A stretch of 64,000 bases of DNA from contig JAHBUH010000011.1 in assembly GCA_019638185.1 (NCBI GenBank), positions 1 to 64,000 on the forward strand, given 5' to 3'. How positions within the stretch are numbered: position 1 is the stretch's first letter; each line of letters starts with the position of its first letter. The position numbers and the translations under genes were made by a program. Shown one piece after another: positions 23,504 to 31,926 of this stretch. The notes below the pieces were generated by a model. It was not told the origin of the DNA, searched no databases, and was given only the letters and a program-made list of their open reading frames with translations. The DNA is from Leadbetterella sp. Its GTDB lineage: Bacteria; Bacteroidota; Bacteroidia; Cytophagales; Spirosomataceae.

Positions 23504-23941
23504 ATGTATAGTATAGACAATAAGCAATATCCTTGTAGCACAAGCCTGACAATGAAATATATAGGCGGAAAATGGAAAGCGGTAATTCTTATTCATTTAA
23601 TCGAAAAAAAACGATATAGTGAATTGAGAAAAGCCTGTAAAGTGATTACAGAGCGGACATTGAGCCTGCAATTGAAAGAAATGGAAGAAGACGGTTTAAT
23701 CAGGCGTACCGTCCATACGAGCAAGCCGCCATTAAAAGTGGATTATGAATTAACCGATTTTGGCAAAACCTTAATTCCTTTGCTCACATCAATAGCACAA
23801 TGGGGTAAGGAAACGGCGAAAAGGAATAAACGTATTAAAGTGTCAGACTTATCTGTTTCAACTTTTGACACAACACTAATTCACTCTAAAGCTGCGATAG
23901 AATTTTCATTAAATTCATTGGATACAAATGACAAACGATAA
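23504..23941 (+). CDS. HxlR-family winged-helix regulator
   Basis: 145 residues. YPCSTSLTMKYIGGKWKAVI is the HxlR start with its conserved Cys (residue 10) and GGKW. RYSELRKACKVITERTLSLQ and LKEMEEDGLIRR form the recognition helix and wing, and DYELTDFGKTLIPLL ends the domain. The 40-residue polar tail is longer than usual. HxlR/DUF24 proteins often sense quinones or aldehydes by that Cys. Divergent from the nitroreductase, which it most likely controls. Confidence 0.9.
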   Translation: MYSIDNKQYPCSTSLTMKYIGGKWKAVILIHLIEKKRYSELRKACKVITERTLSLQLKEMEEDGLIRRTVHTSKPPLKVDYELTDFGKTLIPLLTSIAQWGKETAKRNKRIKVSDLSVSTFDTTLIHSKAAIEFSLNSLDTNDKR

Positions 23942-24051
23942 TGATGAACGATATAGAAAAACCAACCAAGGCATCTGTTTCAAACGGGCTAATGCTTAAA
24001 CGTGAAAGTTTTGTTTTTTATCTGGTGTCCCGGTGTTACTTCATTGCATAA
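23941..24051 (+). pseudogene. 36-residue gene start, cut off (unrecognised)
   Basis: ATG overlaps the HxlR stop (TAATG), typical of translational coupling. MMNDIEKPTKASVSNGLMLK is followed by RESFVFYLVSRCYFIA and a stop. The first part reads like a real coupled gene; the end after FYLV may be past a deletion join. Family not recognised. Confidence 0.35.
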
Positions 24052-24117
24052 ATAAACCATGCAGGAAATTATCAAAAATGGCTTTTTAGTCTGAAATTGT
24101 GTTAAAGAACCGGTAAA

Positions 24118-24836
24118 TCATTGCCCTGTAGGATTATTTATGTTTTCACTTGGTCTTTTTACCATATTTCTGCTCCACAATCTTGAATGATGAGCAATAA
24201 TATTTCGAACATAACTAATTGCCTCTATCCGGCTGGATAATTCACTGTGTAAATTCAATCCCATTTCTTTGGCAATCATTGCTTTTTCGGGAAGTTGGTG
24301 CTTCAGGTTCTACTATAACTTGGAAAGTGTTCCCATTGATGCAACTTCCAAAATTTTCCAGGCATCTGCATCGTCATTAGGATATCTTCTTCTTTGGTCT
24401 TGGATGAATATTTCCTGACTTCGGAAAAATTCCTTCTTGAGTTCAAGAACAGTATTCTGGTATATTGTAATGTTGGAGTCGGAAGGCAGGGATGTTGTTT
24501 CAAACAAATCGTCATCTAAATACCACAAACCACCATAAGTCATTGATAAATCATTTTTGTCCGCAACGCAATTTCAATACGCTCAGTGGCGTCAAACAAA
24601 ATCAATCTCAAATGTCGGTCCAAATTGTAGCGATCTATGATGTCCTCAAAATAAGTGTTAGTTCGAAATGTATGATTTGTAAAATCATTTTGTGTATCCC
24701 ACCAATAACCTTTTAGGCGATACTAACTAATATTTTTTAAAAGATTGAATGCATTGCCTACATCTCTGAACAACATTCTGCGTTTTTTCAAAAGTGCGAT
24801 TTGGCCGGCTATGCTGTATGCTGGTTTATTGGACAT
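24118..24836 (-). pseudogene. Abi_2-family abortive infection gene, broken
   Basis: From the ATG at 24836: MSNKPAYSIAGQIALLKKRR, then AFNLLKNIS, a TAG at 24723-24725 (Tyr in relatives), YRLKGYWWDTQNDFTNHTF and LRLILFDATERIEIALRTKM. The frame then shifts into MTYGGLWYLDD and AWKILEVASMGTLSKL. Two adjacent TAG stops follow, then NLKHQLPEKAMIAKEMGLNL and ISYVRNIIAHHSRLWSRNM to a TGA at 24118-24120. The RNxxAHHSRxW motif is characteristic of Abi_2 (AbiD/AbiF-like) phage-exclusion proteins. At least four lesions make it dead. Repeat copy C is just upstream of the gene. Confidence 0.85.
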
Positions 24837-24997
24837 AGCATAAAAATGACCCATTTGCAGTTCTTAGGGTATGCAAAATGGATACTGTTATTGAAAATAT
24901 ACTACGTAAAATTTATAATCGTAAGAGAACAGCCGTTTTTTACTGATTTAGAGCATAAAATCACTTGGATAGAGCCGGTAAATCTGATTATGAATAC

Positions 24998-25152
24998 ACT
25001 CTATTCGCGATTACTTCTCAATTTCTTATTCGTCTGGTTTGCCCTAGAAAGCGGACGATAGTAAAACGACCGAAAGTACACGTTATCCAACCGCCAGGCT
25101 TGCCCATGGCTCTAAATCCGATAAGAAAAGGTTCGAAATCTGTACAGGCAGG
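24998..25152. repeat. repeat copy C, uninterrupted
   Basis: 155 bp. Bases 24998-25088 match copy A (4830-4920) and 25089-25152 match copy B (6916-6979), so this copy represents the site without the AbiE insertion. It lies between the Abi_2 pseudogene and an SRPBCC pseudogene. The rest of 24837-25270 contains no gene that I can identify. Confidence 0.88.
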
Positions 25153-25270
25153 ACCACAAAGAAGACAAGTCAGATTCATTTCAGGCTTGCTTTTTTTTAT
25201 TTTCTTCTAAAGCGCTGTTTATCCTATATATAAACCGGACAAAACCAAAACAGAGGTTTCGGGATATTGA

Positions 25271-25615
25271 AATTCAAAAACGGTACTCATCAACCGGGAG
25301 TTTGCGGCCCGGCTCCCCCTGGTTTGGGATGCATTTACCAAACCGGAATTACTGGATCAATGGTGGGCGCCAAAACCTTTTGTGGCAAAAACAAAAGCAA
25401 TAGACTTTAAAGTGGGGGGAGAAGATTTTATGCCATGGTCAGCCCTGACGGACAGGAAAATTAGGCACTTCAGAAATATACTTCCATCAGCCCGAAAACC
25501 CATTTCAAAATGTTCAATACGTTTGCAGATAAAGATGAAAACCCTCAAAGGATTTACGGCCACATTGAATGACCTGGAAGAATTATTAAATCAAATAAAA
25601 AACGGTGCCATTTGA
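25271..25615 (+). pseudogene. SRPBCC/AHSA1-domain protein, degraded
   Basis: The frame from 25271 reads VLINREFAARLPLVWDAFTK, ELLDQWWAPKPF and DFKVGGEDFMPW, the standard start of AHSA1-like SRPBCC proteins. The next part lies in a second frame: MVSPDGQEN, a TAG where relatives have Trp, then [17 protein letters not shown]. The end [20 protein letters not shown] is back in the first frame. The stretch before this C-terminus is shorter than in intact members (about 150-160 residues), so an internal piece is probably missing. No start codon was found. Confidence 0.7.
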
Positions 25616-25651
25616 AGACAAGTGGTATCGTTTTTCATACGAATATACCTC

Positions 25652-26566
25652 TTAAGCACCGATTTCAAGCTTATATCCTTTTCCGCGTATCACCACGATC
25701 CTGATGTCCGGATCAGGTTCCAGTTTCTTCCGGAGCTTTGATATGAACATATCCAGGCTACGCCCCACTATAACCCCCTCATCTTCCCATATCTCTTTTT
25801 TCAGCCGGCTTCGGGCTATAACCTGGTTAGGAGACATCGCGAAAATGCGCAGTACACGGGTTTCCGTTCGGGTCAGGTCTATGCTCCCTCCGTTTATCAT
25901 GAGCTTGCGGGCCTCCACATCGAATAACATTGACCCCAAAGTGAACATACCATCGTGCCGAATGTCCGGTAAATCAGTAGCCTGGCCGTCGGTCAGAGCC
26001 TTCTGCGGCTTACCAGACTTTAAAAAAATAAATCCGACTAATCCTAAAAATACCAGTGCGCCCAGGAAAAGCTCATGCTTTGCTGTAATTAAAGGTAGGG
26101 GTTTAAATTTAATGTTAATCCTGTAACATGCCAAGGGCTGCTCTCTTCCCATGCAGGCTACGATATCATCTTTCTTATTTTTGGATATCGCATATCCGTA
26201 AGCTACACTGGCATTGGTACAGTTCAGTACATTAACCACATAATCACGCGCCAGCGGGTCTTGCGTTAACAAGCGCTGGGTAGTACTCACCAGGGAGTCA
26301 GGCTGAAAAGTGAAAGCATTCTCAAAACTGATCTGGTATTCATTTTCGGCGATCTTTTTTACCGGAAGTACCCTTGATGTGCTGTCGCCCGACTGCAGGA
26401 GTACTTCATGCCCGATCCGGCGGAGCAGGATTTCTCTTCGCGCCAGGTCAAAATCATCCTTGCCGGTCATGCTGAAAGCCACGCAGATCACAGAGATAAA
26501 CAGGAGCAGCAATAATCCGCCCAGGTGCTTTCGGCTGACTTCCAGGAGCTTTCTTCTAACAGGCAT
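25652..26566 (-). CDS. membrane-anchored winged-helix (OmpR/PhoB-type) regulator
   Basis: 304 residues. Membrane helix 1 at about 15-33 (LGGLLLLLFISVICVAF), then a roughly 130-residue probable periplasmic domain with two Cys (VLNCTNAS, VACMGREQPLACYRI), membrane helix 2 at about 165-182 (LFLGALVFLGLVGFIFL). A C-terminal cytoplasmic winged helix follows: FTLGSMLFDVEARKLMINGG, LTRTETRVLRIFAMSPNQVI, LKKEIWEDEG, VGRSLDMFISKLRKKLEPDP and IVVIRGKGYKLEI. So a trans-acting DNA-binding domain is tethered to a periplasmic sensor, with the order reversed compared with ToxR/CadC. Divergent from the lipoprotein/YceI operon, which it probably regulates. Confidence 0.85.
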   Translation of the reverse strand: MPVRRKLLEVSRKHLGGLLLLLFISVICVAFSMTGKDDFDLARREILLRRIGHEVLLQSGDSTSRVLPVKKIAENEYQISFENAFTFQPDSLVSTTQRLLTQDPLARDYVVNVLNCTNASVAYGYAISKNKKDDIVACMGREQPLACYRINIKFKPLPLITAKHELFLGALVFLGLVGFIFLKSGKPQKALTDGQATDLPDIRHDGMFTLGSMLFDVEARKLMINGGSIDLTRTETRVLRIFAMSPNQVIARSRLKKEIWEDEGVIVGRSLDMFISKLRKKLEPDPDIRIVVIRGKGYKLEIGA

Positions 26567-26690
26567 AATGTCAATATATTATTTACAAAGTTTACACTAT
26601 TTATTTACAATCCGGATTTCTCAGGCCAAAATAGACCCAAGTATTTTTGTTGCATCAATTTGATCTATGTTAATTAAACCTGCAAAAAAC

Positions 26691-27224
26691 ATGAAAAAAG
26701 TTATTTATACGCTGATCTCACTGCTGGTGGTGGTAAGCGGACTGGTATTTGCTAATTGCGAAAACAAAAATGAAACTTCAACTCCAAAGCCACTCCCGAC
26801 TGCTGAACTGACAGCCGGATTGAAACGATGGGAGGCTACCCTGGATGGTATAAAGTTCAAAGCATGGGAAGCGTCTCCTGAAGGTAAAAAGGTGCTGGAC
26901 GGTGCGGCTAAAATAAAGACGCATATCAATGCTTTTACCCATATGGAGGCTGTGGTAACCTCTCTTTCTCTTCCACCAGGTTCACGGCTGGGTTTCGGAG
27001 TGATGGTCAGGATTAAGGATGACGATTATATTCTCAGTTTCGGACTGGGAAAGCCTGATGAATTTCAGCAATTGCGCAGCCTGAAAGTTAACAACAAAAT
27101 AATTATAAAAAGCCGTAGTGTATCGTACGCACCCAAATATTCATATCCGATAGTATCGGGCGATTATGTAGAACGTGATCACAAAATAATTTATAAACGT
27201 GCCCCTCGCAAAGGCGGCTGCTAA
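26691..27224 (+). CDS. secreted protein of unknown function
   Basis: About 177 residues from the ATG at 26691 (MKKVIYTLISLLVVVSGLVF, then ANCENKN); the signal may end at a lipobox-like ANC, though Asn before Cys is unusual, or be cleaved after FA. The mature part has LKRWEATLDGIKFKAWEASP, AVVTSLSLPPGSRLGFGVMV and DDDYILSFGLGKPDEFQQLR. I do not recognise the family. It is 11 bp from the YceI gene on the same strand and divergent from the membrane-anchored regulator, suggesting an envelope-stress or polyisoprenoid-related unit. Confidence 0.65.
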   Translation: MKKVIYTLISLLVVVSGLVFANCENKNETSTPKPLPTAELTAGLKRWEATLDGIKFKAWEASPEGKKVLDGAAKIKTHINAFTHMEAVVTSLSLPPGSRLGFGVMVRIKDDDYILSFGLGKPDEFQQLRSLKVNNKIIIKSRSVSYAPKYSYPIVSGDYVERDHKIIYKRAPRKGGC

Positions 27225-27235
27225 ATAACCGAATT

Positions 27236-27862
27236 ATGAACAACAAGCTATTTTTCAATTACTTAATTATTATTCCTTTGCTCTTTGGTTGTGGTAAACC
27301 TGCAAAGGAGGCAAGTCAGGATCATGCACCGGTAAGCTCCGTATCCACGGGGCAAAAATACAGGGTAGATACGAAGGAAAGTGTAGTGACCTGGAAAGGC
27401 TCCATGCTGATGGGTTCAAACGGCCATACCGGGTACGTCTACCTCTCCAAAGGAGAATTGACGGTAGAAAACGGCCAGGTTACGGGAGGTACGGTGGAAG
27501 TAGACATGAATACCATTGAAGAAGAAACCCACGGCAGTGATAATGACCTGGTCAGGCATTTAAAAGATTCCGATTTTTTTGATGTGAAAAAATTCCCCAC
27601 CTCTGCCATCACCATTACCCGGGTTTCATCCACCCCAGGGGAAGTTACGGGGAACCTGACCATTAAAGGCATCACCCACTCCGTTACTTTTCCGGCCGAA
27701 ATAGAAGTCAGCGACAGCCTGATCAAAGCGAGTGGCCGGCTGGTCATAGATCGGACAAAATGGGGTGTTCTTTATAAATCAGGAAAATTCTACGGATTTT
27801 TAGCGGATGAGACTATATCGGATTCCATTGAATTCCAGATTGATATCGTGGCAAAAAAATAA
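27236..27862 (+). CDS. YceI-family lipoprotein
   Basis: 208 residues. Lipobox LLFGC after a hydrophobic N-terminus. The YceI domain spans about 43-207: YRVDTKESVVTWKGSMLMG, KGELTVENGQVTGGTVEVDM, LKDSDFFDVKKFPTSAITIT, VTGNLTIKGITHSVTFPAEI and SGRLVIDRTKWGVLYKSGKF. YceI proteins are lipocalin-like barrels that bind isoprenoid lipids. The lipid anchor places it in the periplasmic face of a membrane. Operon with the preceding secreted protein. Confidence 0.92.
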   Translation: MNNKLFFNYLIIIPLLFGCGKPAKEASQDHAPVSSVSTGQKYRVDTKESVVTWKGSMLMGSNGHTGYVYLSKGELTVENGQVTGGTVEVDMNTIEEETHGSDNDLVRHLKDSDFFDVKKFPTSAITITRVSSTPGEVTGNLTIKGITHSVTFPAEIEVSDSLIKASGRLVIDRTKWGVLYKSGKFYGFLADETISDSIEFQIDIVAKK

Positions 27863-27892
27863 CCCTAACCCGGAAACTAAAAAAGCGGCTTC

Positions 27893-28134
27893 TTATGGTT
27901 TATGAATATCTTCCGCCTGGTCAAAAGTTTCGAGGCAGTAGCCGGTTAAAAACAAGGCGTCAAAATAATGGCCTAAGGGGGTATTGGACGGCAGCCCTTC
28001 CGCAAAATCCTCCCCCATGATCTTGACGATACCCGTGGGGAGAAAGCTTGCCGCCAGTGCAATACGACAAAAAGAGCGAAGCCCCGGACCCACGCATCCG
28101 ACTTTGCTTCATCATAGATTTCCCGAAAACTCAT
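27893..28134 (-). pseudogene. DoxX-like membrane protein, frameshifted and truncated
   Basis: From the ATG at 28134: MSFREIYDEAKSDAWVRGFA-LF, then the frame is lost at a run of five T (minus strand). With one added T it continues CRIALAASFLPTGIVKIMGE and FAEGLPSNTPLGHYFDALFL-TGY, the start of a DoxX-type protein (GxVKIMGExF... PLGHYFDAL). The last three quarters are missing: after TGY an unrelated short tail ends at 27893. The start overlaps the upstream membrane-protein gene. Confidence 0.65.
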
Positions 28135-28465
28135 GCTTTTTACGAGGAAATATCCGACTGAGCAGGAAATGAAGGACCAAAGCGATGCCTGTCCAGTACA
28201 AAGTAAAAGCCACAAGCATTACCGGCGGCACGGGATCCGGGTCTGTCCCTAAAAATGATAACGGCTCTATCAATACATACCTGACCGGGTAGATGATAGT
28301 AGTTAAGATGTTTTTCCAGGCAATGGGCGACCCCATTCCCGCATACCAATCACCGTGTTTGGGAAAAAGCCCGATTTCAGGACTTAAAACCGAATTAGAG
28401 ATAAATTGAAAAACAAACGCCGAAATGAGGAAGGTAATGACAAATTTTTTCCTGGAGATCTTCAT
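28112..28465 (-). CDS. hypothetical three-helix membrane protein
   Basis: 117 residues: helix 1 KKFVITFLISAFVFQFI, helix 2 WKNILTTIIYPVRYVLIEPL, helix 3 VMLVAFTLYWTGIALVLHFL, then a basic end SRIFPRKKHEF. No known motif. It overlaps the start of the DoxX-type pseudogene by 23 bp on the same strand, so the pair was probably an operon. Function unknown. Confidence 0.6.
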   Translation of the reverse strand: MKISRKKFVITFLISAFVFQFISNSVLSPEIGLFPKHGDWYAGMGSPIAWKNILTTIIYPVRYVLIEPLSFLGTDPDPVPPVMLVAFTLYWTGIALVLHFLLSRIFPRKKHEFSGNL

Positions 28466-28588
28466 ATCGCTTAAGATTTGGAGTTAATAAAAGTACTTTG
28501 AAATACAAAGTAAAACTATTTGCTTTTTAAATCAAAGTGTTTAGAGGAGAAAAATGGTTGGTATTAGCGGAATGTATTTTAGGCTGTA

Positions 28589-29732
28589 TTAAATATTTTT
28601 TAATTCGTTATTTATAAACGCTTCTAATTTTGCTTTATCGGGTAACTGTAGCTGGTATTTACTCACAAAAATATCCAAATCACTATCGGCAATAGCGTAT
28701 TCCACCAATGCTTTGTTTTGATGGGTTACGAGTAAAATCCCGACAGGTGGGTTATCAGTACTTTCCCGGATATTTTTCTTGTAATAGTTGAGATACGATT
28801 TTAGTTGCCCTATGTGTTCATGTTTGGCTGTTTCAGTTTTTAAATCTATCAAAACGTGACACTTTAAAATGCGATGATAGAATACCAAATCAATGAAGTA
28901 ATATTCATCGCCAATTAATATGCGTTTTTGCCGGGCTTCAAAGCAAAAACCGTTGCCTAATTCCGTAATAAACTGTTGTAAATGACTGATAAGTGCTTGT
29001 TCCAACTCACTCTCTTCTACTAAATGCGGATGTCCTATATTCAGAAATTCAAAAAAATAGTGAGACTTAATCAAATCCGTTGTCTCCTGTGGCTTTATCT
29101 TTTTCATCACTTCGTCAAACGAGCCTTTGTGATTCTCAGACAGTCCGACTCTTTCGTAAGTAAGTGTATCAATCTGTCGTTTGAGTTCTCTCACACTTGG
29201 TTGTGTTTTTAATATCAACAACTCATAAAAACGTCTTTTGTTGCTTTCATCAAGTTTGATAAGCTCAATAAGATGTGAATATGATATGGAGGACAAGAGT
29301 TGATACAAATGGTCGTTTTGAGAGGAGTCAGTAGTCGGCTGACTAATTTCATTAATGCTCAATTCTTGGGACGGTGTCCCAAGAATTGGATTATATGAGA
29401 AATCTTCAATAAAATAGGAAGGAAGCAAGGCCCTGAATTTTTGGGTCACCGTCCCAAGAATTTGTGGATAAGTATGATAAAACTGTCGGCAACGAGAAAG
29501 CTCGGGTGCAGAAAGGCCTTTAATACTGATGCTTCTGGCCACATTTTAGAGCAACTTAGACCCGTATTGTGCTCTGTCACTTCCGTTCTGTTCAAACTCT
29601 ACAATATAAAACCCTACTAGTCAATTTCTAAGTGTAAGATGTATGTTTACAGCTTTTACTGCATTTTGCTGCATTTTGCTGCAAAAATTCATTAGTCTGT
29701 TGAATGCGGAAAGCTAATTTTTCAAAATTCAT
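28589..29732 (-). pseudogene. DUF1016 (YhcG-like) PDDEXK nuclease, broken at the 5' end
   Basis: An open frame of 317 residues remains (28589-29542): PELSRCRQFYHTYPQILGTV, FYELLILKTQPSVRELKRQI, then the nuclease core FEARQKRILIGDEYYFIDLV and FYHRILKCHVLIDLKTE, with D and xLK as metal-binding residues. Upstream the true N-terminus is still readable from the ATG at 29732: MNFEKLAFRIQQTNEFLQQN, HLTLRN, TGA (Trp), LVGFYIVEFEQNGSDRAQYG-SKLL, TAA (Glu), NVARSISIKG. A 10-bp tandem duplication near 29661-29680 also shifts the frame. Removing it restores the join. DUF1016 proteins often accompany restriction-modification or other defence genes. Confidence 0.82.
29661..29682. repeat. 10-bp tandem duplication inside the DUF1016 pseudogene
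   Basis: GCATTTTGCT occurs twice head-to-tail (29661-29670, 29671-29680). One copy is superfluous for the reading frame of the DUF1016 N-terminus; it is the likely cause of a frameshift. Confidence 0.7.
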
Positions 29733-29833
29733 CTGCTTGGATATTAATTGTGTTACAAACTTATAAAAAACTGTCATGCAGGCAATTGAGGACAAGTCGG
29801 ATTTTTTCCGGCTTGTCCTTTTTTATTCTGGTC

Positions 29834-31765
29834 TTACCTCCTCCCCGCCGGCCGCTTATTAATCCTGCCCTTAAACCTACTTACCCCGTCCATAAAAGCT
29901 TCCAGCACGATCCTCCCGGTGGGGAGATGGGTAAGGTCATAGTTGAATACCGCATTCCTGATCCCTTTGTATTCGTGCTTTTGCCACACTACGCCGTCTA
30001 CTGTGATCTGTACGGTCATATTACTCAGGCGGTTAGAGACCACGCTCAGCTGGGTATGGTCTACCACTGACCGGGGGTAGAGTGAAAATGCATGCCGGGC
30101 CACGGTGGTATCCCGTTCGAAACCCGGAATGGCCTTGAAGCTGAACATTTCGCCGTCGCCGCAGTCGCTCTCAAAAGCATGGATAAGAGTTCCTTTCAGA
30201 TCGAACAGGCGCAGGTAACCGTCGCCGTTAGCCGGCTGGGCCCAAAACTGCAGCCCATTACCTGATGTATCTATGAGGTTCAGGGAATACTTGCCCTCAG
30301 TCAGCTGGAGCGTGTCGGTGTAGAGCGTTAAGGGCTCCAGTTGGGCCGGGGTTTTCCGGAAAACGGTATCCTGCCGGGCGTTGACCAGGAAGATGCTGTT
30401 GTCTTTGGGTTTGTTATTGGTAAGGAGTTGTACTACAAATTCAGAAGGAAACTTTTCCGGGGCCGTAAAAGTAGAGGTCATTTCATTATCGCCCGGCCAG
30501 GCGTCATTTTTCCCGTTGGGCCGGGTGAGCGTCACACGAAAGGTATTCTCACCGTCTTTCTCCCGGATCTCTCCCGGCAGGATCACTTCGGCCACCTGGT
30601 TAAACGCAAGGTTTCCTTTCCATTCCAGTGTTTGCGCGGGGAAGCCCTCGGTACCGTACATAATGGTCAGCGAACGCACGGGATCGGCCCCCAGGTTCCG
30701 GAAGGCTATGCGGGGAGTGGAGCTGGCCGGGTTCAGCCGGAAAAAGCGCTGTTCATCGCTGGGCACCAGGATGGCCTCCATGGCCACGTCGGTCTTCTGG
30801 CGGGGCGCTGAATAATGAAACAGGTAAGACGATATGTTTTCAACCGCCTGGATGTTAGCCGTAGCGGTGTAGGGCTCCATCTGTAGCGCTACCTCATGCC
30901 GGCCGGCTTTGGTGAATACATCCATGATGTCCGGCTGCTGCAGATCACCCGGGCACCAGTAGGCGCGGTTATATATCCAGGTGCCTCCCTGCGGATACAG
31001 GGGATTATTCCCGCAGCTTTTCCACATATCTCTGCGATCTACCGTTTTTCCATCCAGTTTTATTTCCCGCCAGCGGCTGCAGAATTCGCTGCATCCCCGC
31101 GGTCTGTCCATCCCATGCCCGGTATGCTGGATGCGAATACGGCTCAGGGCAGCGCCCCGTGCCGCCTCATAGCTTACGGGCAGCAGGTGCTCTTCGATCT
31201 TCTCATCAGGGTCTCCGTACTTATATCCTTTATTCCACAGGGGAGTAATGCCCAGCGGCGTCACCACCGGCGGGCCGGACAGGATCTCAAAATCAATGGT
31301 CAGCGCCCAGCCTACCGTACTATCCTCATAACCGGAATGAACGTACACCACCTCCACGCTATCGCGCAGGTACGGTGCAAAATCGGTCACATCCACCTGC
31401 CATTTCCAGCTCCAGCCTTTGTTATAAATACTGCCATAGGGCGTCAGCATCCGGCCCAGCTCGTAATTCAGCGCCGGGCCGTTCACCCCACCCTTCCGGC
31501 GCAGTACGATATGATCCAGGTAATCCCAATGCGCGGTGTTCCGGTCATCCGGGCTTCCCAGCGTCACGTGCATGGTCACTTTCCGCACCGGGTAGGTGGC
31601 CGCCGGGAATACTCCCCAGGCCGGGTAAGGATTTTCCCCTTTGGACACATCACAGATGATGGTGGCACGGTCATGCGTCACCACATGGCTTACCACGGGC
31701 TTTTGGGCAGTAGCCGTAAAACAGGCCACCAGGCACGTTAACGATAGTATAAACTTCAGATTCAT
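29834..31765 (-). CDS. secreted PNGase F-like peptide-N-glycosidase
   Basis: 643 residues from the ATG at 31765 (MNLKFILSLTCLVACFTATA, signal peptide); a longer reading adds 27 basic residues in front of the signal, which is unlikely. The diagnostic region is about 245-300: HTGHGMDRPRGCSEFCSRWR, KLDGKTVDRRDMWKSCGNNP, LYPQGGTWIYNRAYWCPGD. This matches the two-domain jelly-roll of PNGase F, where an Asp and Glu cluster removes N-glycans from asparagine. An earlier half (WGVFPAATYPVRKVTMHVTL, TAHWDYLDHIVL) fits its first jelly-roll. The C-terminal 250 residues form beta-sandwich modules resembling a sorting region, but no clear type IX tail is seen. Exported. Confidence 0.88.
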   Translation of the reverse strand: MNLKFILSLTCLVACFTATAQKPVVSHVVTHDRATIICDVSKGENPYPAWGVFPAATYPVRKVTMHVTLGSPDDRNTAHWDYLDHIVLRRKGGVNGPALNYELGRMLTPYGSIYNKGWSWKWQVDVTDFAPYLRDSVEVVYVHSGYEDSTVGWALTIDFEILSGPPVVTPLGITPLWNKGYKYGDPDEKIEEHLLPVSYEAARGAALSRIRIQHTGHGMDRPRGCSEFCSRWREIKLDGKTVDRRDMWKSCGNNPLYPQGGTWIYNRAYWCPGDLQQPDIMDVFTKAGRHEVALQMEPYTATANIQAVENISSYLFHYSAPRQKTDVAMEAILVPSDEQRFFRLNPASSTPRIAFRNLGADPVRSLTIMYGTEGFPAQTLEWKGNLAFNQVAEVILPGEIREKDGENTFRVTLTRPNGKNDAWPGDNEMTSTFTAPEKFPSEFVVQLLTNNKPKDNSIFLVNARQDTVFRKTPAQLEPLTLYTDTLQLTEGKYSLNLIDTSGNGLQFWAQPANGDGYLRLFDLKGTLIHAFESDCGDGEMFSFKAIPGFERDTTVARHAFSLYPRSVVDHTQLSVVSNRLSNMTVQITVDGVVWQKHEYKGIRNAVFNYDLTHLPTGRIVLEAFMDGVSRFKGRINKRPAGRR

Positions 31766-31926
31766 TGACTTGTAAAATGATGTAAGAAACCGGATAAAGT
31801 TAGGGATTTTTTGCCGGAATACGGGAGGACATAATACCCATCTCAACGATTTTTTACCAATAAAAGTTAAATCCCCGCCTTCATCTTTGTACAGGTATTA
31901 TTTTCTAACCAAATAAACTGTCTGAA

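Noticed and set aside
24801-25061. 86-codon ORF with the same ending
   Set aside because: Plus-strand reading of the Abi_2 5' region and repeat copy C; not a conserved protein.
25120-25152. tRNA- or tmRNA-like T-loop (GGTTCGAAATC) in the repeat
   Set aside because: The flanking bases cannot form the five-pair T stem and no acceptor stem is found.
4830-25152. A 20-kb island with repeats A and C as its two ends
   Set aside because: Copy A is only half a repeat and is explained by the AbiE insertion; copy C is complete and no integrase lies between. Left open, not supported.
5700-28134. All frameshifts as sequencing errors in homopolymers
   Set aside because: AbiEii, flavodoxin and DoxX lesions are in homopolymers and could be errors, but stop codons, the 10-bp duplication and internal deletions cannot be explained in that way.
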